A stretch of DNA of 64,000 nt from an uncultured Dysgonomonas sp. (GTDB lineage: Bacteria; Bacteroidota; Bacteroidia; Bacteroidales; Dysgonomonadaceae): positions 1 to 64,000 of the forward strand of contig CALYPL010000009.1 in the NCBI GenBank assembly GCA_945273835.1, read 5' to 3'. Numbering within the stretch: the stretch's first letter is position 1; each line of letters opens with the position of its first letter. Shown in pieces: positions 18,834 through 28,131 of the stretch. The notes beneath the pieces are model-generated. The model was not told where the DNA came from. It made no database searches and worked only from the letters and a program-made list of their open reading frames with translations. Position numbers and translations under genes: made by a program.

Positions 18834-19391
18834 TTATTTTTGCATTGGTTTTATTTTGTAGTGGCATCTGGTTTTGCCTTTGATCAAGTTATTGAGCTTA
18901 CTTTTTATTAATTGTTTTCGTATAGCTGATATACGGTCTATAAAGAGAGTACCTTCAATATGATCATATTCATGTTGTATGCATCGGGCAAAAAACGCAT
19001 CGTATTCTTCGTCGTGTTCAACAAAGTTTTCGTCAAAATATTTGATTCTTATTTTTTCTTTACGTTCCACCGCTTCATTAATTCCCGGTAAACTTAGGCA
19101 ACCTTCATCCATCTTTACTGTTTCGCCTGAATATTCAATTATTTCAGGATTAATGAGTACTTTTTTGAATCCTGAGAAAATAGGGTTCTCTTCAGCTAAG
19201 GGTTCTAAGTCAATAACGATCAACCGTATATCTAATCCGATTTGCGGTGCTGCAAGTCCTACACCATCAGCGTTATACATGGTTTCAAACATATTATTTA
19301 TCAACTCTTTTAGATTAGGGTAATCTTTAGTAATATCTTTCCCTTTCTGTCTTAGAACCGGCTGTCCGTAAGTATATATAGGTAAAATCAT
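18834..19391 (-). CDS. def: Peptide deformylase
   Basis: The enzyme removes the formyl group from nascent N-terminal methionine. The 185-residue protein has all three motifs: [18 protein letters not shown] with the metal-binding Cys, and QHEYDH with the HExxH metal ligands. There is no signal peptide, so it is cytoplasmic. It starts 4 bases after the ruvX stop; the ruvX-def pairing is common in Bacteroidales. This is the housekeeping copy; an exported second homologue lies at 21752-22360. Confidence 0.97.
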   Translation of the reverse strand: MILPIYTYGQPVLRQKGKDITKDYPNLKELINNMFETMYNADGVGLAAPQIGLDIRLIVIDLEPLAEENPIFSGFKKVLINPEIIEYSGETVKMDEGCLSLPGINEAVERKEKIRIKYFDENFVEHDEEYDAFFARCIQHEYDHIEGTLFIDRISAIRKQLIKSKLNNLIKGKTRCHYKIKPMQK

Positions 19392-19395
19392 AATT

Positions 19396-19824
19396 CTATT
19401 TTTGGTTTCGCATGCGCAGGCTTTCCATATAATCCTGCAATATTATTGTGGCACTGATTTCGTCTACCAGTGCTTTGTTTTGTCTGTCTTTTTTCTTCAA
19501 ACCGCCTTCTAACATTGTTTTATGAGCGATGGCGGAAGTGAAACGTTCGTCGTAATATTCAATGAGCAAATCCGGGTAAAGTTTTTCTAATTTAGAAACA
19601 AAAGGTTTGATATGCTTCATGTTGTCTGAATATTCATTATTCATTTGTTTTGGCAACCCGATGATAATGGCATCTATTTCTTCTTTCAGCAGATAATCTT
19701 GCAAATAGTTTAATAGAGAATGTGTAGGCACAGTGGTCAGACCGTTGGCTATGATCTTCAAAGTGTCCGACACAGCCAAACCTGTTCGCTTTGTTCCATA
19801 ATCGATTGCTAAAAACCTTCCCAT
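19396..19824 (-). CDS. ruvX: RuvX/YqgF family RNase H-fold nuclease
   Basis: A 142-residue protein with the N-terminal motif [16 protein letters not shown] and the central [11 protein letters not shown] strand. [12 protein letters not shown] and a late [12 protein letters not shown] carry the acidic residues of the RNase H-like site. YqgF in E. coli is needed for processing of pre-16S rRNA ends and was first proposed as a Holliday junction resolvase. It begins the ruvX-def run. The -7 element lies 10 nt before the ATG, so the leader is nearly absent. Confidence 0.95.
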   Translation of the reverse strand: MGRFLAIDYGTKRTGLAVSDTLKIIANGLTTVPTHSLLNYLQDYLLKEEIDAIIIGLPKQMNNEYSDNMKHIKPFVSKLEKLYPDLLIEYYDERFTSAIAHKTMLEGGLKKKDRQNKALVDEISATIILQDYMESLRMRNQK

Positions 19825-19833
19825 CTATTTTAA

Positions 19834-19841
19834 CAAAGATA
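19834..19841 (-). promoter_or_regulatory. Putative -7 element of ruvX
   Basis: The minus strand reads TATCTTTG, 10 nt upstream of the ATG at 19824. The surrounding AAAGATAT-GA-ATATCTTT is itself an inverted repeat. Confidence 0.45.
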
Positions 19842-19862
19842 TGAATATCTTTTTTTAGTTTA

Positions 19863-20642
19863 TTACTTTAAATATTCAAAATTCCTGCGTCTGAGCTCGA
19901 AGTCGCGTCCGAGATACTTTTCTCTAACAATTTCATTTGATGCCAACTGTTCAGCAGTACCTTGATACAAAACTTTACCTTCAAATAGAAGGTAAGCTCT
20001 GTCTGTGATGCTCAGCGTTTCATCCACATTATGGTCGGTAATTAAAATACCGATGTTTTTGTACTTTAGTTTAGCTACGATCTCCTGTATATCTTGTACC
20101 GCAATTGGGTCAACTCCGGCAAATGGTTCATCGAGCATAATAAATTTAGGGTCAATGGCAAGACATCGTGCTATTTCGGCACGCCGTCTTTCACCTCCCG
20201 AAAGTCTGTCTCCCAAATTCTTTCGAACCTTATGTAATCCAAATTCATCAATAAGACTTTCAAGCTTTTCTTTTTGATACTCGGAAGATGTTTTCGTCAT
20301 CTCCAGAATAGACTTAATGTTGTCCTCAACCGTCATTTTTCTGAATATAGAGGCTTCTTGCGCAAGATAGCCAATTCCGTTTTGAGCACGTTTATAAACA
20401 GGATATTTAGTTATCTCCATATCGTTGAGGAAGATACGCCCTTCATTAGGCATAACCAAACCAACCGTCATATAAAAAGTGGTTGTTTTACCAGCTCCGT
20501 TAGGTCCTAATAGTCCTACAATTTCTCCCTGTTTCACATTTATCGAAACGTGATTAACTACGGTTCTTGACTTATATTTTTTTACCAAATCTTCGGTTCG
20601 TAGCACCATTTGATCTTGAGGCTGTTGTTGCTCTTGCTCCAT
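19863..20642 (-). CDS. lptB: LPS export ABC transporter ATPase LptB
   Basis: A 259-residue ABC ATPase of the LptB subfamily, which powers extraction of lipopolysaccharide from the inner membrane with LptF and LptG. It has Walker [10 protein letters not shown], the signature LSGGERRR, Walker [14 protein letters not shown] and the switch His in [10 protein letters not shown]. The [12 protein letters not shown] sequence and the DHNV switch are typical of LptB rather than LivG-type proteins. It starts 20 bases after the aminotransferase stop and is probably in the same operon. Confidence 0.94.
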   Translation of the reverse strand: MEQEQQQPQDQMVLRTEDLVKKYKSRTVVNHVSINVKQGEIVGLLGPNGAGKTTTFYMTVGLVMPNEGRIFLNDMEITKYPVYKRAQNGIGYLAQEASIFRKMTVEDNIKSILEMTKTSSEYQKEKLESLIDEFGLHKVRKNLGDRLSGGERRRAEIARCLAIDPKFIMLDEPFAGVDPIAVQDIQEIVAKLKYKNIGILITDHNVDETLSITDRAYLLFEGKVLYQGTAEQLASNEIVREKYLGRDFELRRRNFEYLK

Positions 20643-20662
20643 CTTTTGTTATAACGGATTTT

Positions 20663-21682
20663 TTAGTCTAAAACGGTTACCCAGTTATACTTGTCAGGTT
20701 CATCTCCAAGCTGTATAGCTCGCAATTTATTATAAAGTTTAGTACTTATAGAACCTGCTTCTCCGTTCTTCGAAATTATATATTGTTTATTTTCTTCTAA
20801 ATCGTCTACTCTCAATATCGGACTTATTACGGCAGCTGTACCTACTTGTCCGGCTTCTTCAAATGTTGATAGCTCTTCTTCAAGTATAAGACGTTGTTCA
20901 ACCTTAAGCCCCATATCTTTAGCAATCTGCATCAAACTTTTATTAGTTATGGATGGCAGTATGGATGTCGATTTTGGCGTTATATAAGTATTATTTTTGA
21001 TGCCGAAAAAGTTTGCAGGACCGCACTCGTCTAAATATTTTTTTTCTTTCGCATCAAGATATAATACTGCTGAATATCCTAACTCGTGAGCTTTGTTTCC
21101 GGCAACAAGACTGGCTGCATAATTGCCTCCTACTTTTATAGTCCCTGTTCCTAAAGGCGCTGCCCGATCGTAACTGCGTAATATAACTACCGGAGTTGGT
21201 TTAAAACCACCTTTGAAGTATGGTCCTACGGGTGTTACAAAAACGATGAATTGATATTCGGTTGAAGGTTTTACTCCTACTTGAGGGCTTGTACCGAACA
21301 GTATAGGGCGTATGTATAAAGATGCTCCGCTTCCGTAAGGCGGGACAAAATGTTCATTTAATTTGACTGCTTTTATTACTGCCTCTTCGAAAATCTCGAC
21401 CGGTAATTCTGCCATCATTATACCTTGACATGATGCTATAAGTCGGAGCGCATTTTCACGCATTCTGAATATACGTACTTTTCCGTCTTTTCCTTTAAAA
21501 GCCTTTAGACCTTCAAAAGCTTCTTGTCCGTAATGCAGGCATGTTGATGCCATGTGCATAGTCACTTCTTCGGAGGTTGTCTCTCGAGGTTTACTCCACT
21601 TGCCCTCTTTGTAGTAACTTCTGACGTTATAGTCAGTTTTTATATATCCAAAAGACAGATTGGCCCAATCAAGTTTTTCCAT
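20663..21682 (-). CDS. ilvE: Branched-chain amino acid aminotransferase
   Basis: A PLP-dependent fold-type IV transaminase that interconverts leucine, isoleucine and valine with their 2-oxo acids. The 339-residue length fits the class II (eukaryotic-like) BCATs. The PLP lysine lies in GTGTIKVGGNYAAS, and YLDECGPANFF and TAAVISPI are conserved substrate and cofactor segments. No other branched-chain biosynthesis gene is nearby. Its coupling to lptB looks coincidental in function. Confidence 0.94.
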   Translation of the reverse strand: MEKLDWANLSFGYIKTDYNVRSYYKEGKWSKPRETTSEEVTMHMASTCLHYGQEAFEGLKAFKGKDGKVRIFRMRENALRLIASCQGIMMAELPVEIFEEAVIKAVKLNEHFVPPYGSGASLYIRPILFGTSPQVGVKPSTEYQFIVFVTPVGPYFKGGFKPTPVVILRSYDRAAPLGTGTIKVGGNYAASLVAGNKAHELGYSAVLYLDAKEKKYLDECGPANFFGIKNNTYITPKSTSILPSITNKSLMQIAKDMGLKVEQRLILEEELSTFEEAGQVGTAAVISPILRVDDLEENKQYIISKNGEAGSISTKLYNKLRAIQLGDEPDKYNWVTVLD

Positions 21683-21751
21683 ATTGCGTAAATGAATACT
21701 AATTTACAAAATTAAGATTTTAGGTGAGAATTTGCTTATTATACCTGAAAA

Positions 21752-22360
21752 TTATTGACATAGTTTGTCGATAAACAAAATGCCTTGCAGGTGATCGTAT
21801 TCGTGCTGGAATATTATTCCTGTATAATCACTTTTGCGTGAATTTCCTGAAAGCCGTTCTTTATGCAGTTTGCCCGTTTCGTCATAATATTCAACTTCAA
21901 TCCATTCATATCTCAGCGAATTACCGCTTATGCCTGGAATTGATAAGCAACCGTCTCTCTCAAAGCAAATTGTTTTTTCTGAATGAGCTACTATTTTAGG
22001 GTTTATAACCACTTCTATGGGTGATCCTGATTTGTCTATTCTGGAAAAAAGGAATATGTTGCGCCCGATTCCGACTTGAGGGGCAGCTATTCCTACTCCC
22101 AATTCGGCAATCATAGTTTTTTTCAGACGGTAAATAAATGTATGCAAATCTTTGTCTTCATTGATGTTTCTGATGTCTATATCTTCGCATTTTTGCCTTA
22201 AAAATATAGAATCTTCCCTGTTTTCAGTTGTAAGTACGCGATAAGGACTTTCATAGTCCCCGGTGTTTATCAACTTTATTTCATCTTTCTTCATAGCATT
22301 GAGGCTGCTTAATGTGTTAAGAGTAAGTAAGAATATACTCAATGTTATTATCTTATTCAT
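21752..22360 (-). CDS. Exported peptide deformylase-like protein
   Basis: A 202-residue deformylase homologue preceded by a signal peptide (MNKIITLSIFLLTLNTLSSLNA). The catalytic motifs are kept: GVGIAAPQVG, DGCLSIPG (Asp replacing the usual Glu before GCLS) and QHEYDH. The frame stays open upstream to 22438, but that stretch contains the terminator of the preceding gene and a -7 element at 22388-22395, so the start is the ATG at 22360. An active deformylase in the periplasm would have no obvious ribosomal substrate. It might act on other formylated or hydrolysable peptides. Confidence 0.85.
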   Translation of the reverse strand: MNKIITLSIFLLTLNTLSSLNAMKKDEIKLINTGDYESPYRVLTTENREDSIFLRQKCEDIDIRNINEDKDLHTFIYRLKKTMIAELGVGIAAPQVGIGRNIFLFSRIDKSGSPIEVVINPKIVAHSEKTICFERDGCLSIPGISGNSLRYEWIEVEYYDETGKLHKERLSGNSRKSDYTGIIFQHEYDHLQGILFIDKLCQ

Positions 22361-22387
22361 TAGGTGATTTATAAATCTTTTATTTGA

Positions 22388-22395
22388 CAAATATA
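22388..22395 (-). promoter_or_regulatory. Putative -7 element of the exported deformylase gene
   Basis: The minus strand reads TATATTTG. It begins within the T-rich tail of the preceding terminator, 28 nt before the ATG at 22360. Confidence 0.5.
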
Positions 22396-22427
22396 CAAAA
22401 AGGATGCCCTTTATAGAGCATCCTTTA
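22396..22427 (-). terminator. Intrinsic terminator after the Dps-like gene
   Basis: On the minus strand AAGGATGC...GCATCCTT forms a stem followed by TTTGTATATTTG. It lies 29 bases after the stop at 22456. Confidence 0.8.
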
Positions 22428-22455
22428 GTAATAATCATTTAATTGCTTGTTACTA

Positions 22456-22857
22456 TTACTGCAAGCGTCTCAGACGATAAAGCAATTGTTGGATTGCTTC
22501 TTGATAATCATCCAATATGGCTTGTGTATAAGATTCTGGAAATAATTTACGTTCGTCGCCGACATAATTGAAAAATGTTTCGGCATGTTTTACTATATTT
22601 TCAGGAGTCTTTGTTTCAGGCACAGTTATTTCTATATCGCCAAGTAGCGAATAAGAAGTTTCAGTCAGACGATCGGTCACATCTAACAGTGAATCAATAG
22701 CTTCATCAAGTGAAATGTGTTGTGCATAACTGCCTTTGCCGGTTATGTGCCAATGAAAAAGTTTAAGACTTGTGTTAAATGATACAATTCTTCCGATGAA
22801 AGCTCCTACCTTAGCAGTATTTGCTATTGTCTTTGTTTTTTCTGTTGTAGCGCTCAT
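22456..22857 (-). CDS. Ferritin-like/Dps-like small protein (DUF5856-type)
   Basis: A 133-residue, mostly helical protein. The KLFHWHITGKGSYAQHISLDEAID segment resembles the ferroxidase region of Dps proteins (WNVKGxxFxxLHxxxDE). Late helices with ETFFNY and LLYRLRRLQ follow. Dps proteins form dodecamers that store iron and protect DNA. Only part of the metal-site pattern is kept, and the protein is shorter than classical Dps (about 160 residues). I therefore call the fold, not the activity. It has its own terminator. Confidence 0.65.
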   Translation of the reverse strand: MSATTEKTKTIANTAKVGAFIGRIVSFNTSLKLFHWHITGKGSYAQHISLDEAIDSLLDVTDRLTETSYSLLGDIEITVPETKTPENIVKHAETFFNYVGDERKLFPESYTQAILDDYQEAIQQLLYRLRRLQ

Positions 22858-22992
22858 AATAATTTATTTAAAAAGTTTAATTATAAATAAAACGATTTGA
22901 AGAGCGGTTTTGTTTAAGATATAAACAATTTATAATAATATTATATTAAATATATATTTAGACTATATGTCCCGAAACCTTGTTTAAGTGTT

Positions 22993-23955
22993 TTATTCAA
23001 GATATATATGTTGCATTTTATGAATGTCTACATTGAGGGTTTTAGTAAGAAAAGCATCTATTGTTTTATGATCTTTTTTTATTTGATCTATTCCGGCTTT
23101 AAGATACTCGGGCTTTACCGTAAAAAGTGGTTTAGTTTGCGGATATTTTTTAATTATCATGGAATATTTACCGGCGAGGTATTTTCTGGAAAGCATATAA
23201 TCTTGGATGATTGTTTGTTCGGGTATTCCAAGCGAGAATAATATTAGGGCTGTTGCCATTCCTGCCCTGTCCTTACCAGCTGAGCAATGATATAAAAGCG
23301 GCAAATTTGTTTTGTCTTGTAAAATGTGGAAAAGTATTCGGAAGTTTTCCAAACAATCGGGTTCCGTTACAAAAGATCTGTTCATATCCATCATCATAGT
23401 GTCCATGTCGTCACGTCCCAGATAAGATGTGATCCGTTCAGGAGAGAGGTTGCCCGAAGTTATGCTTAAAGGATAAATGCGTCTGACACTAGGCGGCAGT
23501 TTATCAGGAGCCTGTTTAGATTCGCCCTGAGTTCGTAAATCAGCTATTGCGTTTATAGGTATGCTCGCGAGGTATATAATATCATCAGGCAACAGGTTTT
23601 GCAGATCGTCGGATCGAAATATCTTGCCCCATTTAATAGTCTTTTTATTCTTGGATTCCATACCTCCCAAATCTCTAAAATTGTATCCCCCTTTCATCGG
23701 GAGATGTTTTTCAGCAATTATACCTTGTTCAGTCTTGGTTTGTAGTTTGAAGAAAATATGGCGGCTTGTGTCAATGTCAAGATTGTAAGTTCCTGATTTG
23801 CTGCCGCTAAGTATCGGATTTGTCTGGTCTATTGTTTCGGGACTGTATCCTCCAAATAATTGCCAGTGATCTTCGGTTTTAATTGTCAGAAAAGCGGCTT
23901 TCGTGTCGCACTGTCGAATAATATGGGCAATTATATTAATGTTTTTGTTCTCCAT
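22993..23955 (-). CDS. Cytoplasmic tyrosine phosphatase (PTP, Y_phosphatase3-like)
   Basis: A 320-residue protein with the family motif YNFRDLGG (about residues 91-98), RSDDLQNL, and the P-loop HCSAGKDRAG with nucleophile Cys224 and Arg230. This intact C-x5-R loop predicts phosphatase activity on phosphotyrosine or phosphoinositide-like substrates. There is no signal peptide. An in-frame ATG at 23988 lies inside the -7 element at 23986-23993, so the MENKN start at 23955 is chosen. A homologous gene in the opposite direction, starting 220 bases away, has lost the active site. The Wzc-type tyrosine kinase in the window is a possible partner, with no direct evidence. Confidence 0.87.
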   Translation of the reverse strand: MENKNINIIAHIIRQCDTKAAFLTIKTEDHWQLFGGYSPETIDQTNPILSGSKSGTYNLDIDTSRHIFFKLQTKTEQGIIAEKHLPMKGGYNFRDLGGMESKNKKTIKWGKIFRSDDLQNLLPDDIIYLASIPINAIADLRTQGESKQAPDKLPPSVRRIYPLSITSGNLSPERITSYLGRDDMDTMMMDMNRSFVTEPDCLENFRILFHILQDKTNLPLLYHCSAGKDRAGMATALILFSLGIPEQTIIQDYMLSRKYLAGKYSMIIKKYPQTKPLFTVKPEYLKAGIDQIKKDHKTIDAFLTKTLNVDIHKMQHIYLE

Positions 23956-23985
23956 ATGAGTTTGTACCCGTTTGCTTATATTTAG

Positions 23986-23993
23986 CAAAGATA
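23986..23993 (-). promoter_or_regulatory. Putative -7 element of the active phosphatase gene
   Basis: The minus strand reads TATCTTTG, 31 nt before the ATG at 23955. Confidence 0.5.
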
Positions 23994-24125
23994 ATATGAT
24001 TTTAGAATTATTGTTATGGTGTAACTTTTAATGCTTTGTTCTTTTTGCTTATTTAAGGTATACTTACCAAGTTACTTTTTGTAAAAAATAACATTAAATA
24101 TTCTTCTAAGGGAGTATTGCTTATG

Positions 24126-24133
24126 TAAATTTG
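24126..24133 (+). promoter_or_regulatory. Putative -7 element of the degenerate phosphatase gene
   Basis: The plus strand reads TAAATTTG, about 45 nt upstream of the ATG at 24178. Confidence 0.4.
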
Positions 24134-24177
24134 TCATACCTAAATTTAAATGTTGGTGAGAATCTAATCTGATCCGA

Positions 24178-25242
24178 ATGATGTTTAGAGCTTTAGTTTA
24201 CATCTTTATTATTGCGGTTTGCTCGAGTTGCTCCGAGCCATCTGTTTCTATTAATGCTCTTAGTGAAATTGATGCTCGGAACAATTATATCTTGAAGTGG
24301 GAGATTTTTCCTGAGCCGGACGAGTCTGCTACTATCGATATTTTTGCTTCATATAATGACACTACATTTCCTTCCACTCCGACTAAATCAGTGAGAGCGG
24401 ACGACTTTATTTCTGTTGTTGACAATAAACCGGACAGCACAAGGCGGATGTTTTTCAAAATAAAGTTTCGTAATACCAGTACAGGAATTATTTCGAATCG
24501 TTATTTTTTGATGGACAGTATACAGAATTTCAGAGATTTGGGCGGATACTACACGAATACACAAAAAATGGTTCGTTGGGGTATGTTGTACCGTTCGGGA
24601 ACGTTCAGTTATATGTCTGCCAAAGATTGGACGAAGTTGCAAAGGTTGGGTATCAAAACCATTATCGATTTAAGAACTAAAGATGTTAAGGATGAATTTA
24701 AAGGTAATAACCTTGATGTAGAAAATTATGTTCGCATTCCTATCGGTAAAAATGGTTATCAATCTATTTCATCCAAAATAATGGAAGATCGTTTTTTGCG
24801 AGGAGATGCTATTATTTTCACACAGGACATGTATCGCAATTTTGTCGAGAATTATCGTAAAGAATATGCTGAGTTTTTTAATTATTTGTGCAACAAGAAT
24901 AACTATCCAATAGCTTTTAATTGTTTACTCGGTAAAGATCAGAGCGGTTTAGCTGCTTATATACTTTTATATATTTTGGGTGTGCCTGTTGAAACAGCGG
25001 AAGAAGATTATATGCTTTCTAACGAGTTCATTAAAAGACCGATGTTCTTTAAAGATGCAGATAATATGTCCGAATCTAAGCAGGAAGCAATGACTATGAT
25101 CAGTAATGTTGACCTTTCTAATCTGCGTTACGGATTATCATGTATACGAAAAAAGTATGGCTCATTAGATAATTATATTGAAAAAGAATTAGGCATGAAT
25201 CATCATAAATGTGAGTTGTTGAGGTCTATCTTATTATATTAA
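24178..25242 (+). CDS. Tyrosine phosphatase-like lipoprotein with a degenerate active site
   Basis: A 354-residue homologue of the divergent phosphatase. It shares NFRDLGGYY (about residue 117), MLYRSGTFS, TIIDLRTK and the late EEDYMLSNEF segment. The P-loop reads NCLLGKDQSG: Cys249 is kept, but the His before it is Asn248 and the essential Arg is Gln255. Without the Arg, normal catalysis is unlikely, so this is a candidate pseudophosphatase. The N-terminus is hydrophobic with a CSSC sequence at residues 15-18 that may serve as a lipobox, placing it outside the cytoplasm. It may bind phosphorylated ligands or act as a decoy (inference). Confidence 0.85.
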   Translation: MMFRALVYIFIIAVCSSCSEPSVSINALSEIDARNNYILKWEIFPEPDESATIDIFASYNDTTFPSTPTKSVRADDFISVVDNKPDSTRRMFFKIKFRNTSTGIISNRYFLMDSIQNFRDLGGYYTNTQKMVRWGMLYRSGTFSYMSAKDWTKLQRLGIKTIIDLRTKDVKDEFKGNNLDVENYVRIPIGKNGYQSISSKIMEDRFLRGDAIIFTQDMYRNFVENYRKEYAEFFNYLCNKNNYPIAFNCLLGKDQSGLAAYILLYILGVPVETAEEDYMLSNEFIKRPMFFKDADNMSESKQEAMTMISNVDLSNLRYGLSCIRKKYGSLDNYIEKELGMNHHKCELLRSILLY

Positions 25243-25345
25243 CTATTTTTTTTCAGATAATAGCCTTATCTCTTTATTATGATTTGCGACCAATTTTTGT
25301 GCCAAGAAATAAAAAGGTATATTTTTATTGGCTCAATTGCTTGCT

Positions 25346-28099
25346 ATGAAGTTAATACTCTTCTTTTTTATACTTGTATTTTCGATGAAGCTTGTCGGTC
25401 AAACAACTTTTGTTACAGACCATGATACTCAAGTTTATTTGAATGGGTATATTTATGATTCCAATAGTAAAAAGTCTTTAGCAGGAGCATCGGTAAGATT
25501 ACTGTCAGATAAAGACAGTACGATTATAAAAGGTACATTTTCAGATGAAAAAGGATATTACAGCTTGAATTCTACATTGGGTGAGTTTATCCTTCATTTC
25601 ACATACTTAGGTTATGAAGATCGTTATATCAATATTAAGTTAGATCGAGCAAAATCACACCTTAAAATAGATAGTGTTTTTCTTGCCGAAGATGCAAGAA
25701 TGCTTCATGATATAACCGTCGAAGGCAAGATGCCGGATATAGTTATGAAAGGTGATACCATTGAATATAACGCCAATGCTTTTCAAGTGAATGATAATGC
25801 TTTGTTAAAGGATCTGATTGAAAATATTCCGGGAGCGGAAATTGATGAAAAAGGCAATTTAAAAATTAATGGAAAAGTCGTAAATAAAATACTTGTGGAC
25901 GGAAAAGAGTTTTTCGGTAGTGATCTCAAAACCGCTCTTGAAAACTTACCGGCTACAATGATCAAGAAACTTCAATTATACAATAAAAATTCAGAAACTT
26001 CTAAAATTACCGGTTTGAAAGATAAAGACGAAAATCCGGTACTTAATTTGGTAGTCAAAGAAGAATTCAAGATGACGTTATATGGAAATGTAACGGGCGG
26101 TTACGGAAGCGATGATCGGTATATGGCTGATGCTTTTCTAAACAATATGGGGAAAAGTACCAATGTCACATTGCTCGCTAATAAAAATAATATCAATGGT
26201 AGCGGCTTGATGAATGAAGGTGAAAACCGTACGAGTAAAGTGGGAGTGAACATTGTGCATGAGCCTTCGGAAAAGTTGAATATTGAAGGAAGTATGAATT
26301 TTGATAATCAACACAGTACCGTTAATTCAAGAGAAGACACACAAACATTCCTTGATGAAAAAGACGATCGTTTTGGAACAAACCATTCAACAGTTGATAA
26401 CATCGGCAGAGTATATAATGCTGATTTTAACTTTAGATTGAATTTTGATTCTTTATCAGTATTGAATGTCAATACATCAACCAGTTTCATGAAATCTAAA
26501 AACAATATTTTTAATTATAGCTCTTCTTACATCGTACCTGATAGCACAACAATTGGAACATCGCACCGAAATAATAATCAATATAATTTTTCAACATATA
26601 ATAATTTATCATTTGCCCGCAATTTAGGTAAAGAAGGACGTTCATTTGAAACAGGCTTAATATTTACAATCAGGCGTGGACATGAAAACGGATTGAATTA
26701 TTCATCTACAATTTACCCCACGCAGAAGAATGACATAATAGATCAGCGGATTAAATCAAAAAATAATAATTCAGGATTTATGTTCTCAGCGGCATACAAT
26801 GAGCCTATCAGTAAAAATTTTATCTTAAGCTTTTCATATAACATTCAGACTAATAATGCTTCACGCGATAACAATACTCGGAAAAGGGATTCAGCAGATC
26901 CGTTTGCCGATAGTTATACGGTGATTGACAGCGCATATACACGTAATACAAAGAACAAATATATCAATCAGGATATTAGAATAAGTTTACAATCGAAAGA
27001 TTATGATGCTAAATGGTTTTACACATTATCTTTCGCACTTAATCCCGCATCAAACAGAAACAAAATTTTGTTAATCGATTCTTTGGTTGAAAATATAAAG
27101 CAAAATACACTTGACTACTTGCCCGAATTTAGTTTAAGACGCAATTTCTCTAAAAAGAAAAGTCTGACGTTTCACTATTCAGGAAATACAAACCAACCCG
27201 GAATATCGCAGTTATCAGCCGATACTGTTATTTATAGCGCACTGTCACGTGGAGTCGGTAACCCTGATCTGAAAATGACTTTACGTAATAATTTAAGCCT
27301 GAATTTCGGTTCGTTCGATTATGAAAAAGAAACCATACTAAATGTATCCGGCAGCTTCAACTACACGTTCAATGACATTGTAAATTACATAACCATTGAA
27401 CGTGACGGCAAATCCGTCAGTACATTTCGGAATGTAGATGGGCAGATGGCGGCTTATATCTATGCGTCCTACAACAAGACGCTTCGAAACAAGAAGTTTT
27501 CGATAATGACAAGCCCGAATTTTCGCTTTAGTCGTTCTATCGGCTTTAATAACAATGATAAATCCAGAACCAACAGTTATAATATTGGCGGTGCTGCACA
27601 ATTACGTTTTACGAGTAAAAAAGTCCGCAATTTTCTAAGTCTTAATGTATCTTACCGCACATCAGATAATAATCTCACGAAAATTCAGTCTATAAACTCT
27701 ACGATAATTAACATATCCAACCGCTCAATAATAAACCTTCCACTTGATTTTTTGATCTCAAACGAGACTAATTTAACTTATAGGTGGGGTTTCGGGTCTA
27801 ATTATAAAAAAAGCGAAATTATTTGGAATCCCTCTATTAGCAAGAAGATATTGAAAGGAAAACAAGGCACACTGAAAGTCGAAGCTTTCGATTTGCTGAA
27901 TCAAAGAAATAATTTGTCACGCATAGAGAACTCAAGAGGCATAACAGAATCGTGGACAAGCGGTATCAATCGTTATTGGATGATTAGTTTTAAATATAAT
28001 TTTCAACTATCAAATTTCGGCACACGCAAATCCGATGCGAATAATGTTCTTGCACCAGTCTATATGGATTCATCTGATATGATTATATATGGGAATTAG
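25346..28099 (+). CDS. Outer-membrane beta-barrel protein with carboxypeptidase-like domain
   Basis: A 917-residue TonB-receptor-like protein. A signal peptide (MKLILFFFILVFSMKLVGQ) is followed by a carboxypeptidase-regulatory-like domain (about residues 35-110, LNGYIYDSNSKKSLAGASV). A plug-like domain (DNALLKDLIENIPGAEI, KILVDGKEFF) and a long C-terminal barrel of the OMP_b-brl_3 type follow. No SusD partner is adjacent, so it is not a standard glycan importer. The frame could begin at a TTG at 25328, but the ATG at 25346 fits the signal peptide better. It lies 85 bases upstream of the metalloprotease in the same direction. Confidence 0.88.
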   Translation: MKLILFFFILVFSMKLVGQTTFVTDHDTQVYLNGYIYDSNSKKSLAGASVRLLSDKDSTIIKGTFSDEKGYYSLNSTLGEFILHFTYLGYEDRYINIKLDRAKSHLKIDSVFLAEDARMLHDITVEGKMPDIVMKGDTIEYNANAFQVNDNALLKDLIENIPGAEIDEKGNLKINGKVVNKILVDGKEFFGSDLKTALENLPATMIKKLQLYNKNSETSKITGLKDKDENPVLNLVVKEEFKMTLYGNVTGGYGSDDRYMADAFLNNMGKSTNVTLLANKNNINGSGLMNEGENRTSKVGVNIVHEPSEKLNIEGSMNFDNQHSTVNSREDTQTFLDEKDDRFGTNHSTVDNIGRVYNADFNFRLNFDSLSVLNVNTSTSFMKSKNNIFNYSSSYIVPDSTTIGTSHRNNNQYNFSTYNNLSFARNLGKEGRSFETGLIFTIRRGHENGLNYSSTIYPTQKNDIIDQRIKSKNNNSGFMFSAAYNEPISKNFILSFSYNIQTNNASRDNNTRKRDSADPFADSYTVIDSAYTRNTKNKYINQDIRISLQSKDYDAKWFYTLSFALNPASNRNKILLIDSLVENIKQNTLDYLPEFSLRRNFSKKKSLTFHYSGNTNQPGISQLSADTVIYSALSRGVGNPDLKMTLRNNLSLNFGSFDYEKETILNVSGSFNYTFNDIVNYITIERDGKSVSTFRNVDGQMAAYIYASYNKTLRNKKFSIMTSPNFRFSRSIGFNNNDKSRTNSYNIGGAAQLRFTSKKVRNFLSLNVSYRTSDNNLTKIQSINSTIINISNRSIINLPLDFLISNETNLTYRWGFGSNYKKSEIIWNPSISKKILKGKQGTLKVEAFDLLNQRNNLSRIENSRGITESWTSGINRYWMISFKYNFQLSNFGTRKSDANNVLAPVYMDSSDMIIYGN

Positions 28100-28131
28100 T
28101 ATGTCCAAAACCTAATCTAAGTAATTTTCTT

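Noticed and set aside
22361-22438. Longer start for the exported deformylase
   Set aside because: The added 26 codons run through the terminator of the preceding gene and a -7 element, and would bury the signal peptide.
24070-24095. Third copy of the ATGTAAAAA operator motif
   Set aside because: TTGTAAAAAATAACATT resembles one half site, but the second arm and the spacing are missing and the neighbours are unrelated to fructan.
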